DNA of 64,000 nt from Nocardia vaccinii NBRC 15922 (GCF_001613305.1 NZ_BDCC01000064.1:46324-110323); one strand, 5' to 3'. Counted from the stretch's first letter, positions 53,117 through 62,506 are shown. Program-made: numbers and translations. The notes: generated from the sequence alone by a model not told the origin.

Positions 53117-55791
53117 ACTCACACGAAACACCGGACTCGGCACCGGAATCCGAACCGCCGCAGACCCGGGTGTTCGGCATCCGCCATCATGGCCCCGGAT
53201 CCGCACGCTCACTTCGCCTGGCGCTGGAGCGGTTCCGTCCCGATGCCATCCTGATCGAGGGTCCGGCCGATGCCGACCCCCTGATCACCCATATCGCCGC
53301 CGAGGATATGACGCCCCCGGTCGCACTGCTGGCCTACGTCCCGGATACCCCCTCCCGCGCGGCGTTCTGGCCCTTCGCGGTGTTCTCCCCGGAATGGCAG
53401 GCTCTGCGCTACGCCCACGAGCACGACGTCACCGTCGGCTTCTGCGACCTGCCCGCCGCCCACGCCCTCGCCGCCACCGATGAACCCGGCGACCGCACCG
53501 ATCCTCTGGCCGTCCTCGCCGCCACCGCGGGCTACGACGACCCGGAACGCTGGTGGGACGCGGTCATCGAATCCAGCGCCGACGCGGACGTTTTCGAGGC
53601 CATCACCGAAGCCATGACCGCCCTGCGCGACTCGACTCGTGAACCGGAGAATCCTGAGGCTGCACGAGGCGGTTCTACCTCTGTTCCGGCTACGGAAACT
53701 ACTGCCGCACAGGGTAATCCGAGCTCGCGGACCACCCGTCCGGCCAAGCCGGACGACGCGGGCAACGATTGCGCCGCCACTGCCGAAAGCGCCACGGACC
53801 TGGCTGCTGGATCGATTGCAACGCAACAGGTCACAGGCTCGACAAATTCTCACCCGCGATGCGAAGGATCGACCGAAGGCGCGGAACGTGAGGCGGTCAC
53901 CGAAGCCGTCACCGCGCCGGATGATCCGGCCCCGCAGTACGCCGACGGATCGCACGATGCCATCGGTGCGGCCGAGCGCTCCGAGAGCACCTCTACACCA
54001 GGCGATTACAGTTCGCCGGTGTTGACCGCACCGGACCAGATCGGCGAGTCGCCGACCGCGAGCGATTCGGCACACGAGGCCGATGAGCTGATCGGATCGG
54101 CGGTGGATCCGCATACGTTGCGGCGTGAAGCTTATATGCGCCAGACGATGCGTAAGGCGTTGAAGGGCGGCGCGAAGCGACTCGCGGTGGTGTGCGGGGC
54201 GTTTCATGCTCCGGCGCTGGCGGGAGCGCTCGGGCCCGCCGCGGCCGATGCGCGGATACTCGAGGGTCTGCCGAAGGTGAAGGCGACCTCGACGTGGGTG
54301 CCCTGGACGCATTCACGGCTGGCGGGTTCCTCGGGGTACGGCGCGGGAGTGACCTCGCCGGGGTGGTATCACCACCTGTTCACCGAGACCGATCAGCCGA
54401 TCGCGCGCTGGCTCACCAAGGTCGCCGGTACCTTGCGGGCGCACGACCTGCCGGTATCCAGCGCGCACATCATCGAATCGGTGCGGCTCGCGAACACTCT
54501 CGCCGCCCTGCGCGAGCGACCGTTGCCAGGGTTGTCGGAGGTCACCGAGGCCACTAGAGCGGTGCTGTGCGAGGGTGATGAGACCATGTTGCACCTGGTC
54601 ACCGGGGAACTGGTCATCGGCGAGGCGCTCGGCTCGGTACCGCAGGACATCCCGGCGGTTCCGCTCGAGGCGGATCTCCGCACGCAGGCGCGCTCGCTGC
54701 GGTTGACGCGCCAGGCCCTTTCCCGGCAGCTGGATCTGGACCTGCGCAAGGACCGGGACATCGCGCGCTCACGGCTGCTGCATCGGCTGCGACTGCTCGC
54801 AATCCATTGGGGCACACCGACATCCAGCGAGGTCCGCAATGCCGGAACCTTCCGGGAGACGTGGACGCTGGTCTGGGAACCCGAACTCGCCCTGGCCGTG
54901 ATCGAGGCGTCCCGGTGGGGCACCACTCTCCTAGCCGCCGCGGAGGCGAAAATCCTGGACTCCGCCGCCGCACCCGATGCCGGCGTCGCCGATCTGAGCG
55001 GCGCCCTCGAACAGGCCCTGCTGGCCGATCTCGGCGGGGCCGTACCGGGACTGGTGGCCCGCCTCGAATCCGTGGCCGCGGTGGATCACGATGTCACTCA
55101 CCTGCTGGCCGCCCTCCCCGGTCTGATCCGCACGCTGCGGTACGGCGACGTACGCGGCACCGACGTGGCGGCGCTCATTCGCGTCGCCGACGGGATGCTG
55201 GTACGTATCTGCGCCGGATTGCCCAGTGCCGTCACGGGATTGGACGCCGACGCCGCGGCCGGCCTGCGCGCTCGGCTGGACGACGCGCAGCTCGCCCTGG
55301 CCACCCGCGACGACGAGTGGGCGACCCGCGAATGGCACAGTGCCCTGGGCAAACTCGCCGACCGGAGCGATGTGCACGGCAGCCTGGTCGGCCGTGCGGT
55401 CCGGCTGCTGTGCGACGCGGGCATCTTGGACGACGCCGAATCCGCCCGTCGCCTGTCCGCGGCGCTGTCGGTCGGTCACGATCCCGCCGAGAAGGCCGCA
55501 TGGATCGACGGATTCCTCGGCGGCCGCGGCCTGCTCCTGGTGCACGACCGGAACCTGTTGCACCGCATCGATGTGTGGCTCCGCAGCTTGAACGAAGACC
55601 AGTTCATCGCCACTCTGCCCCTGCTCCGCAGAACCTTCGGCGCTTTCGAATCCGGTGAGCGCCAGGCAATCGCCCGGGCCGTCCGCGACGGCGGCCAGGT
55701 CGCCGTCACTCCGACCCGAACCGGTGGCTTCGATCCCGATCGCGGCGTCCTCGCCCTGGGGGCCGTCACCCGAATCCTGGCGGTCGCATGA
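53113..55791 (+). CDS. DUF5682 protein, split by a disordered insert
   Basis: An 892-residue DUF5682 (YehM-like) protein. The N-terminal motif VFGIRHHGPGSARSLRLAL then AILIEGPADADPL resembles the ChaN/TraB/EreA-like fold, in which two regions join to form the active site. A 160-residue polar insert (about 180-340) separates it from the second motif RREAYMRQTMRKALKGGAKRLAVVCGAFHAPALAG. The C-terminal half is helical. Function unknown. ATGA overlap with the MoxR gene ahead; the VWA gene follows after 296 bases. Confidence 0.78.
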   Translation: MNSHETPDSAPESEPPQTRVFGIRHHGPGSARSLRLALERFRPDAILIEGPADADPLITHIAAEDMTPPVALLAYVPDTPSRAAFWPFAVFSPEWQALRYAHEHDVTVGFCDLPAAHALAATDEPGDRTDPLAVLAATAGYDDPERWWDAVIESSADADVFEAITEAMTALRDSTREPENPEAARGGSTSVPATETTAAQGNPSSRTTRPAKPDDAGNDCAATAESATDLAAGSIATQQVTGSTNSHPRCEGSTEGAEREAVTEAVTAPDDPAPQYADGSHDAIGAAERSESTSTPGDYSSPVLTAPDQIGESPTASDSAHEADELIGSAVDPHTLRREAYMRQTMRKALKGGAKRLAVVCGAFHAPALAGALGPAAADARILEGLPKVKATSTWVPWTHSRLAGSSGYGAGVTSPGWYHHLFTETDQPIARWLTKVAGTLRAHDLPVSSAHIIESVRLANTLAALRERPLPGLSEVTEATRAVLCEGDETMLHLVTGELVIGEALGSVPQDIPAVPLEADLRTQARSLRLTRQALSRQLDLDLRKDRDIARSRLLHRLRLLAIHWGTPTSSEVRNAGTFRETWTLVWEPELALAVIEASRWGTTLLAAAEAKILDSAAAPDAGVADLSGALEQALLADLGGAVPGLVARLESVAAVDHDVTHLLAALPGLIRTLRYGDVRGTDVAALIRVADGMLVRICAGLPSAVTGLDADAAAGLRARLDDAQLALATRDDEWATREWHSALGKLADRSDVHGSLVGRAVRLLCDAGILDDAESARRLSAALSVGHDPAEKAAWIDGFLGGRGLLLVHDRNLLHRIDVWLRSLNEDQFIATLPLLRRTFGAFESGERQAIARAVRDGGQVAVTPTRTGGFDPDRGVLALGAVTRILAVA

Positions 55792-56087
55792 TGCCGCCCA
55801 CGAATCCTCTGCCAACCTCACCCGCCACACCGGGCGGTCGATACCACGGAGGTGTACGCCCGCCATCCACACGATCCGACAGCGCCGATGCACCGCCGGC
55901 ACGGTCCAGTACCGCGTCAACCGGCCGCACCGCGACGGTGGCCCGCCGCCACACGGCGCAGCCCCGGCGGACGAGCGCGGCTGTGCCGCGACCATGCAAC
56001 CAGCACGAGCCGGTCGGCGACCGGATCACGACGAGAACCGCACGGCGCGAATTCATGCGCTGCCCGCAGGAGAGGCGGTAGGCACCC
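55792..56087. other. Spacer between the DUF5682 and VWA genes
   Basis: 296 bases inside an otherwise tightly overlapping operon. An open frame at 55788-56081 begins with ATG overlapping the DUF5682 stop, but its product would be Pro/Arg/Thr-rich with few hydrophobic residues, so I do not accept it as a gene. AGGAGAGG near 56068-56075 may serve the VWA gene. Confidence 0.45.
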
Positions 56088-57245
56088 ATGACCGAAATGG
56101 ATCGAACACATTCCCGCCGTTGGCGTTTGGTGCTGGGCGCCCCCGCGGAGTCCTGCCTGGGCGGACTGGGTTCCGGAGGTGACGCGGCGATGGATCGAGC
56201 GCTCTCGGCGTTGTACAACGCCGACGAGCTGACTCCGGCGGAGAAGCGCACGGGCGGACTGGGCGGATCGGCGCCCAAGGTCGCCCGGTGGCTGGGTGAT
56301 ATCCGCAGCTATTTCCCGTCCACCGTGGTGGAGGTGATGCAGCGCGATGCGGTGGAGCGACTCGATCTGACCCAATTGTTGCTCGAACCCGAACTGCTCG
56401 AGGCGGTCGAACCCGATGTGCACCTGGTCGGCACCCTGCTGAGCCTGAACCGGGTGATGCCCGAAACCACCCGGTCCACGGCACGCATGGTGGTGGAGAA
56501 GGTGGTGCGCGAGATCGAGCGGCGCATCGCCGCGCGCACCGTGGCCGCCGTATCCGGCGCGCTGAACCGAGCCGCCCGCACCACCCGCCCGCGACTGCGC
56601 GATATCGACTGGGACCGCACCATCCGCCGCAATCTCGCGCACTACCTGCCCGAACATCGCACGGTGGTGCCAGAACAACTCATCGGCTTCGGCCGCAAGT
56701 CGCAGGCGGTGCGGCGCGATGTGGTGCTGGCGATCGATCAATCCGGATCGATGGCGTCGAGCGTGGTGTACGCCTCGGTGTTCGGTGCGGTCCTGGCCTC
56801 GATGCGTGCACTGAAAACGTCGATGGTCGTATTCGATACGGCCGTGGTCGATCTCACCGATCAGCTCGCGGATCCGGTCGACGTCCTGTTCGGCACCCAG
56901 CTCGGCGGCGGGACCGATATCAATCGCGCCATCGCGTACAGCCAGCAGTTGATCACACGTCCGGCCGACACTCTGTTCGTCCTGATCTCCGACCTCTACG
57001 AGGGCGGAATCCGCGAGGAGATGCTGCGCCGGATCGCCACGATGCGTGAATCCGGCGTCCAGGTACTGGTCCTGCTGGCCCTGTCCGACGACGGCGCACC
57101 CGCCTACGACCACGAGAACGCCGCGGCACTGGGCGGACTCGGCGTCCCGGCCTTCGCCTGCACCCCGGACAAATTCCCGGATCTACTGGCGGTGGCCCTG
57201 GATCGCGGCGACGTCCGCACCTGGGCGAACACCCATGCGGGCTGA
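56088..57245 (+). CDS. VWA-domain protein (MoxR partner)
   Basis: A 385-residue protein with an N-terminal helical part and a C-terminal von Willebrand A domain. The metal-ion-dependent adhesion site is intact: DQSGS (Asp217, Ser219, Ser221), GGGTDINRAI for the Thr, and SDLYEGG for the distal Asp. It corresponds to the YehP/CoxE-type partner of MoxR ATPases and should bind or present a client when the ATPase acts. No signal peptide; cytosolic. The ATG at 56088 is accepted. Confidence 0.88.
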   Translation: MTEMDRTHSRRWRLVLGAPAESCLGGLGSGGDAAMDRALSALYNADELTPAEKRTGGLGGSAPKVARWLGDIRSYFPSTVVEVMQRDAVERLDLTQLLLEPELLEAVEPDVHLVGTLLSLNRVMPETTRSTARMVVEKVVREIERRIAARTVAAVSGALNRAARTTRPRLRDIDWDRTIRRNLAHYLPEHRTVVPEQLIGFGRKSQAVRRDVVLAIDQSGSMASSVVYASVFGAVLASMRALKTSMVVFDTAVVDLTDQLADPVDVLFGTQLGGGTDINRAIAYSQQLITRPADTLFVLISDLYEGGIREEMLRRIATMRESGVQVLVLLALSDDGAPAYDHENAAALGGLGVPAFACTPDKFPDLLAVALDRGDVRTWANTHAG

Positions 57246-57253
57246 TCCGGACG

Positions 57254-57370
57254 CTACGTCCCCGGCGCGCTGCTGCCGAGCGCGGTCAGAAATCCCAGCA
57301 GCGATTGCCCGAACCCGATACCTGTTCCCAGAACCCCCAATGCGCCACCGAGCGTGCCGAAGAGATCCAT
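57254..57370 (-). CDS. 38-residue hydrophobic peptide
   Basis: A small peptide gene beginning MDLFGTLGGALGVLG, glycine- and leucine-rich, and ending SSAPGT. It has one charge (Asp2) and no signal peptide. AAGGAG lies seven bases ahead of the ATG, a strong ribosome-binding site, and this makes translation likely. It is convergent with the VWA gene nine bases away. It matches the 33-residue peptide at 45618 in style (MD start, amphipathic or hydrophobic helix). Possible roles: a small pore-forming envelope peptide, or a membrane toxin. Confidence 0.55.
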   Translation of the reverse strand: MDLFGTLGGALGVLGTGIGFGQSLLGFLTALGSSAPGT

Positions 57371-57662
57371 CTCCAGACTCCTTCACCGACCGTAGGGACC
57401 AGCGAGCGAACCGGACAGATCATACGATCCACACACCCCCGAACCCAGCATCTCGTCGCCGCGTCATCCCACCAGCCGCAGCACGCCGACAGCCGCCCCG
57501 CGGCTCGGACCGCAGGCACCATCGCCGTACCCGTGTGCCGCCGCACCCGGCGGCCGCATGATCGACCTCGCCGCGCCCTCGGCTACGTCATGCGAATCGG
57601 GCCCGCCACGCGAGCGCCGACGACCGCGTCGTCCGATGCCGCGCTATCCGCAGCTACCGCGC
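57371..57662. other. Spacer between the ABC permease and the small peptide gene
   Basis: About 290 bases that follow the permease stop codon on the minus strand and should contain the promoter of the small peptide gene. No gene or clear hairpin seen. Confidence 0.5.
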
Positions 57663-60182
57663 TCACAGGTCGGCGATGGCCGCCAGAGGCGGAGTGCGAG
57701 CGGCGCGGATTCCCGGCCACACGGCAGCCAGCACACCGACGACGCCGGAGCCGACGAGCATGAGCACGATCTGGATCCACGGCACGGTGATCGTGCTGAT
57801 ACCCAGGTCGCTCAAGGTCCGCAGGAATCCGACGCCGAGCCCGAGCCCGAGCAACACACCCACGAGCGCACCGAACACCGCGATCAGCATCGATTCCAGA
57901 TAGATGCTCCGGCGGACCTGTGGCCGCTGCATGCCGACCGCACGCAACATGCCGATCTCGCGGCGGCGTTCGACAACCGACAGTGCGAGCGTGTTGACGA
58001 TGCCGAGCACCGCGATCACCACCGCCAGGGCCAGCAGCCCGTACAGGATCGCGAGCATGGTGTCGATCTGCCTGCCCTGCGTGCCCTTGAATTCGTCCCG
58101 GTTCTCCACCTGCACCACGACGTACTTCTCGGTCGCTTTCACCAGGTTCTGCCGCATGAGCGTCAGGTCCGCGCCCGGCGCGGCGGTGATCAGCACGACC
58201 ACATCGGAGCGGAACGCGACGGGCATCACCTGGTCGTACAGTGCCGAGGACACCACCATGGACCCGAGCAACTGGGTGTCCTTGTAGATTCCGGAAACCG
58301 TGACGGTGAACTTCTTGTTGTCCATACTGGTCAACTGCACCTGTTCACCGGCGTGCCAATCGCGTTTCCCGGCTTCGGTTTCCGAGACCTGGATATCGTT
58401 GTCGCCGAGTGTGTAGCCGCCGCTGCGGATCTCGTAGTTCAGCACCGGACTCATCGGCGCATCGGGTGAGACGCCGTACACCGCATCCTCGCCGATCTTC
58501 ATCTGCACACCGCGGAACGCCACCACATCCCGGACTCCCGCAACCGATCTCGCGGCCGGCCCCGCGCCGACCGGCACACCGACCAGCTGCGGGCCGGTCA
58601 GTATGTAGTCGGCCTTGACTCCCCGGTCGACCACATCGCTCACGCTCGCCTTCGCCGAGGATCCGAGCATCCCGATCGCCGAGACCAGCATCAGCCCGAG
58701 GGTGAGGGCGAACGCGGTCGCGGCGGTGCGCCGCGGATTGCGGACCGCGTTGTTGCGCGCCATATGCCCGATCGGCCCGAACGGCCGCACCAGCACCCCC
58801 AGCGCGGCGAGCACCGGCCGCGACAACGACGGCGAGGCGAACAATACCGCGAAAATCATTGCCGCAGCGCCGATTCCGACCGTCAGTGCGGCATTGCCGC
58901 CGGTGTGGCGGGCCCCGAGCACGACCAGTACGACGCCGAGGACCGCCAGCCCGACACCGATGCCCGTACGCAGCCGCAGCGAATCGCCGATCGAGGCGAA
59001 CTCCTCGCGCATGGCCTCCACCGGCGGAATCTTGGCCGCCCGGCGCGCGGGCGCATAGGCGCTGCCCACCGTCACCACGAGACCGATGCCCAGCGCCGCC
59101 AGCACGGTGCGTGGCTGCACCTGCATGGCCCCGGTCGGCAGTCCCAGATCGAAGGCATTGAGCAGCCCGGACAGGCCGAACGCCAGCGCGATGCCGCAGG
59201 CCAGACCCAGTGCGCTGCCGATCAATCCGATGATCGCCGCCTCGGCCACCACCGACAGTCCCACCTGACGTCTGCTCGCGCCCACGGCGCGCAGCAGCGC
59301 CAGTTCACGCAGCCGCTGCGCCACGATCATCGAGAAGGTGTTGTAGATGATGAACGTGCCCACCAGCAGCGCGATCGCACCGAAGGCGAGCAGGAAGTAG
59401 TTCACGAATTTGAGCGCGTTGCCGACCTGTTCTTTCAGGTCCGCCCGCACCTGATCGCCGTCGAGCACCTTGTAGTCCGGCAGCACCCGGGACAGCCTGT
59501 CGCGCACGGTATCCGCCGAAACACCCGGCGTCACGCCCACGTCGACATAGCCCACATGCTGTCCGTCGGTGAACAGATCGCGCGCCTGCGCGTCGTCGAA
59601 CAGCACTTGGATGAATCCGCCGGAATCGGAAGCCACGGTGTAGATCCCGCTGACGGTCACCGCGATATTGCCCTTGGCCGGCACGAGGATCTCGGTGCGA
59701 TCCCCGACCGACAACCCGGCGCGTTGCGCCCCGCCGGAATTGATCGCGATCTGCCCGGGTTGGCTGGGGGCGGTGCCCGCGACCATCTTCTGCGGTTCCG
59801 CGACGGCCTTGTCCGGAGGCAGATACGACTGCCCGAGACTCGGCGCACCGCCGGTCTGCACCGCGTGACCGTCCTGCAGCAGCACGATCGGACCCTGCAC
59901 CGCGGGGGCGACCGCCCGCACACCCGGGGTCGCGGTGATCTTGTCGACCACGTCGAGCGGAACACCCAGCGACACGCGTTCCTTGGGGCCCACGCGTACG
60001 TCGACGCCTTTGGCCTGATCGGCGAAAATACCGTTGAAGGTGCTCTGCAGGGTGTCAGTGAACACGAAAGATCCTGCGATGAAAGCGGTTCCGAGGATCA
60101 CCGACAGCACGGTCAGCGCGAGGCGTACCTTGTGCGCGGCGAGATTGCGCAAGGCCACCTTGCGCATCGGGCTCCCGGCCAT
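57663..60182 (-). CDS. FtsX-like ABC transporter permease (double, MacB-type)
   Basis: An 839-residue permease with two FtsX-like units. A first helix at about 17-40 (VRLALTVLSVILGTAFIAGSFVF) is followed by a large extracellular domain and three helices between about 255 and 385; a spacer helix pair near 410-460, then a second extracellular domain and three more helices at about 715-830. Such LolCDE/MacB-like transporters move lipoproteins, lipids or peptides, or act as mechanical transducers. Its ATG shares one base with the stop of the ATP-binding gene, so they are coupled. Confidence 0.93.
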   Translation of the reverse strand: MAGSPMRKVALRNLAAHKVRLALTVLSVILGTAFIAGSFVFTDTLQSTFNGIFADQAKGVDVRVGPKERVSLGVPLDVVDKITATPGVRAVAPAVQGPIVLLQDGHAVQTGGAPSLGQSYLPPDKAVAEPQKMVAGTAPSQPGQIAINSGGAQRAGLSVGDRTEILVPAKGNIAVTVSGIYTVASDSGGFIQVLFDDAQARDLFTDGQHVGYVDVGVTPGVSADTVRDRLSRVLPDYKVLDGDQVRADLKEQVGNALKFVNYFLLAFGAIALLVGTFIIYNTFSMIVAQRLRELALLRAVGASRRQVGLSVVAEAAIIGLIGSALGLACGIALAFGLSGLLNAFDLGLPTGAMQVQPRTVLAALGIGLVVTVGSAYAPARRAAKIPPVEAMREEFASIGDSLRLRTGIGVGLAVLGVVLVVLGARHTGGNAALTVGIGAAAMIFAVLFASPSLSRPVLAALGVLVRPFGPIGHMARNNAVRNPRRTAATAFALTLGLMLVSAIGMLGSSAKASVSDVVDRGVKADYILTGPQLVGVPVGAGPAARSVAGVRDVVAFRGVQMKIGEDAVYGVSPDAPMSPVLNYEIRSGGYTLGDNDIQVSETEAGKRDWHAGEQVQLTSMDNKKFTVTVSGIYKDTQLLGSMVVSSALYDQVMPVAFRSDVVVLITAAPGADLTLMRQNLVKATEKYVVVQVENRDEFKGTQGRQIDTMLAILYGLLALAVVIAVLGIVNTLALSVVERRREIGMLRAVGMQRPQVRRSIYLESMLIAVFGALVGVLLGLGLGVGFLRTLSDLGISTITVPWIQIVLMLVGSGVVGVLAAVWPGIRAARTPPLAAIADL

Positions 60183-60949
60183 CAGGCGTTCTCCAGCTTT
60201 TTCATCCGGTCCAGCACGGATTCGGCTGTGGGGGCACGCAATTCGTCGACTATGCGACCGTCGGCGAGGAAGATCACCCGGTCGGCATAGGAAGCGGCGT
60301 GGGGCTCGTGGGTGACGATGACGACCGTCTGCCCGAATTCGTCGACAGCCGCGCGCAGGATCGACAGCACCTCCCCGGAGGACCGCGAGTCCAGATTTCC
60401 GGTCGGCTCGTCGCCGAAGATGATGTCGGGTTTCCCGGCCAGCGCACGTGCGCAGGCAACCCGCTGCTGCTGCCCGCCGGACAGTTCGCTGGGCCGGTGG
60501 TCGAGCCGGTCGTTCAGGCCCAGGCGTTTGATCACCGTATCCAGCCAGTCCTGATCGGGGCTGCGGCCGGCGATATCCAGCGGCAACGTGATGTTCTCCA
60601 ACGCGGTCAGCGTCGGCACCAGATTGAACGCCTGGAACACGAAGCCGATCCGGTCCCGGCGCAACGCGGTCATCTCCTTGTCCGAGAGCCCGGTCAGGTC
60701 GGTTCCGCCGATGTGCACCGCGCCGGAGGTGGGCGCGTCGAGCCCGGCCAGGCAGTGCATCAGGGTGGATTTGCCCGAACCCGAGGGGCCCATGATCGCG
60801 GTGAACTCACCCGCGGCGAATTCCGCGCTCACCCCGTCCAGGGCGCGGACCTGGGTATCTCCCGTTCCGTATAGCTTGACCAGATCGGTGGCGCGGGCCG
60901 CGATCGAGGTATCGGCAGTCGTCTCGGTGCCCAGGGCATCGGCAGTCAT
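60182..60949 (-). CDS. ABC transporter ATP-binding protein (LolD/MacB type)
   Basis: A 255-residue nucleotide-binding subunit. It has Walker A GPSGSGKST, the Q-loop FVFQAFNLVPTLTALENI (the LolD-type marker), signature LSGGQQQR, Walker B IIFGDEPTGNLD, and H-loop VTHE. It starts MTADALGTETTAD with a short polar N-terminal extension. Operon with the FtsX-type permease downstream. Confidence 0.95.
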   Translation of the reverse strand: MTADALGTETTADTSIAARATDLVKLYGTGDTQVRALDGVSAEFAAGEFTAIMGPSGSGKSTLMHCLAGLDAPTSGAVHIGGTDLTGLSDKEMTALRRDRIGFVFQAFNLVPTLTALENITLPLDIAGRSPDQDWLDTVIKRLGLNDRLDHRPSELSGGQQQRVACARALAGKPDIIFGDEPTGNLDSRSSGEVLSILRAAVDEFGQTVVIVTHEPHAASYADRVIFLADGRIVDELRAPTAESVLDRMKKLENA

Positions 60950-61027
60950 GCTCTCCAGTGTTGCGTGAGCGGGACGCCCGCGCCATCGGGGACACCCCCC
61001 AATACCTCAGAGGTACGCCGAACCGCC

Positions 61028-62239
61028 TCAGCCCAGCGAACCGATGATCGCCAGCACGACCAGCAGGATGATCACCGCGCCGACGATGATGCCGATGATC
61101 AGACCGGTATTCGACTTGCGCTGCTGCGGCATCTGCGCAGGTTGATATCCGTAGCCGGTCTGCTGCTGGTACGGCGGATTCTGCGGATACATCGGTTGCG
61201 GCGGCGTCGCCGCGCGCACCGACATCGGCATGGGGGTAGGCCCCGCGGTGGGCATCGGCCCGGCATTGGGCATCCCGATACCGGTGCGCGGCGGCGCCAC
61301 CGGGTTGCCGGGGCCGGTTCCGGTGAGGCCCATCTGCGGACCGACGGTCTGCATCCCCGGTCCGGTGAACTGCCGCGGCGGCGTCACCGGCACCGCCGGC
61401 GAACTGGGCACGGCGAGGGCGCGGCGGGCCGCGGCGGCGAATTCCGCGCACGAGGCGAAACGATCGTCCGGGCGCTTGGCCATGGCCTTGGCCAGTACGG
61501 TGTCCATGCTCGGCGGGAGACCGGGGCGGATCTTGCTCAGCGGCGGCGCGGGCTCCTGCAGATGTCCGCGGATCACCGCGGCGGGGTTCGACGCGGCGAA
61601 CGGGCCGGTACCGGTGAACAACCAGAACAGACTGCAGGCCAGGGAATACTGATCCGCCCGGCCGTCCAGGTTGGCGCCGGTGAGCTGTTCGGGCGAGGCG
61701 TAGGCCAGCGTCGCGGTGAACGTGCCGGTCTGGGTGAGGTGGCCGCCGTCGTCACGCAGCCGGGCAATGCCGAAGTCGGTCAGGTAGACCCGCTCGCCCT
61801 TACCGCCGGTCGAGCGGGCCAGCAGCATGTTCGCGGGCTTGACGTCGCGGTGCATGACGCCGTTGCCGTGCGCGTAGTCCAACGCCTCGGCGACCTCGCC
61901 GATGATCTGGACCGCGCGTTCGGGCGGGAGTTTGGTCGGGTCCACACTGGCCGCGTCGATCCCATCGATGTACTGCATCGAGATCCACAGTTGACCGTCC
62001 TCGAGACCGCGGTCGTAGACGGTCACGATGTTGGGGTGGTCCAACTGGGCGACCAGATCGGCTTCGCGCTCGAAGCGGGCGCGGATCTCCTGATCGGACA
62101 CCATTTCACGGTTGAGCAGCTTGAGCGCGGTCTTGCGCGGCAGACGCGGATGTTTGGCCAGATAGACCGAACCCATGCCGCCGCGGCCGAGCAGTTGCTC
62201 GACGAGATATCCGGCGAAGACCTCACCGTTGGCCACCAT
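61028..62239 (-). CDS. Membrane Ser/Thr protein kinase (PknB-like)
   Basis: A 403-residue eukaryotic-type kinase. The glycine loop GRGGMGSV, the Lys in TALKLL, catalytic HRDVKPANML, the DFG, and ASPEQL are intact, and the kinase domain covers about 11-270. A proline/methionine-rich linker (about 275-375) precedes a single membrane helix, GLIIGIIVGAVIILLVVLAII, with only a few residues outside, so there is no sensor domain. The ATG at 62239 has GGGAG upstream; a GTG at 62254 is possible. Sits 78 bases upstream of the ABC ATPase gene, same strand. Target unknown. Confidence 0.93.
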   Translation of the reverse strand: MVANGEVFAGYLVEQLLGRGGMGSVYLAKHPRLPRKTALKLLNREMVSDQEIRARFEREADLVAQLDHPNIVTVYDRGLEDGQLWISMQYIDGIDAASVDPTKLPPERAVQIIGEVAEALDYAHGNGVMHRDVKPANMLLARSTGGKGERVYLTDFGIARLRDDGGHLTQTGTFTATLAYASPEQLTGANLDGRADQYSLACSLFWLFTGTGPFAASNPAAVIRGHLQEPAPPLSKIRPGLPPSMDTVLAKAMAKRPDDRFASCAEFAAAARRALAVPSSPAVPVTPPRQFTGPGMQTVGPQMGLTGTGPGNPVAPPRTGIGMPNAGPMPTAGPTPMPMSVRAATPPQPMYPQNPPYQQQTGYGYQPAQMPQQRKSNTGLIIGIIVGAVIILLVVLAIIGSLG

Positions 62240-62506
62240 GATGTCCGCTCCCACTTCCCGTGCCGCGCACCGGGACCCGCCAGCGCACGGCCGTGTACCG
62301 CATGAACTCCGTCGCCGTTACGAACCGACCACGGGAAACACCGAAACCATAGCAGCCCCGCCCGATCCGCACGGCTCGGCAGCGCGAACCCCCGCGCGGC
62401 CGCATCGCACGATTCGATGCGGGTTGATCGCCCCGGTAGAACCGGCGGAACGGCCTGTTCCGCGCCCCCGCGGAAGCTGTCGGTGGGTACCGATACGCTC
62501 GACCCC

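Noticed and set aside
55788..56081. 97-codon frame starting at the DUF5682 stop codon
   Set aside because: Overlap is attractive, but the product would be Pro/Arg/Thr-rich with hardly any hydrophobic residues and no ribosome-binding advantage.
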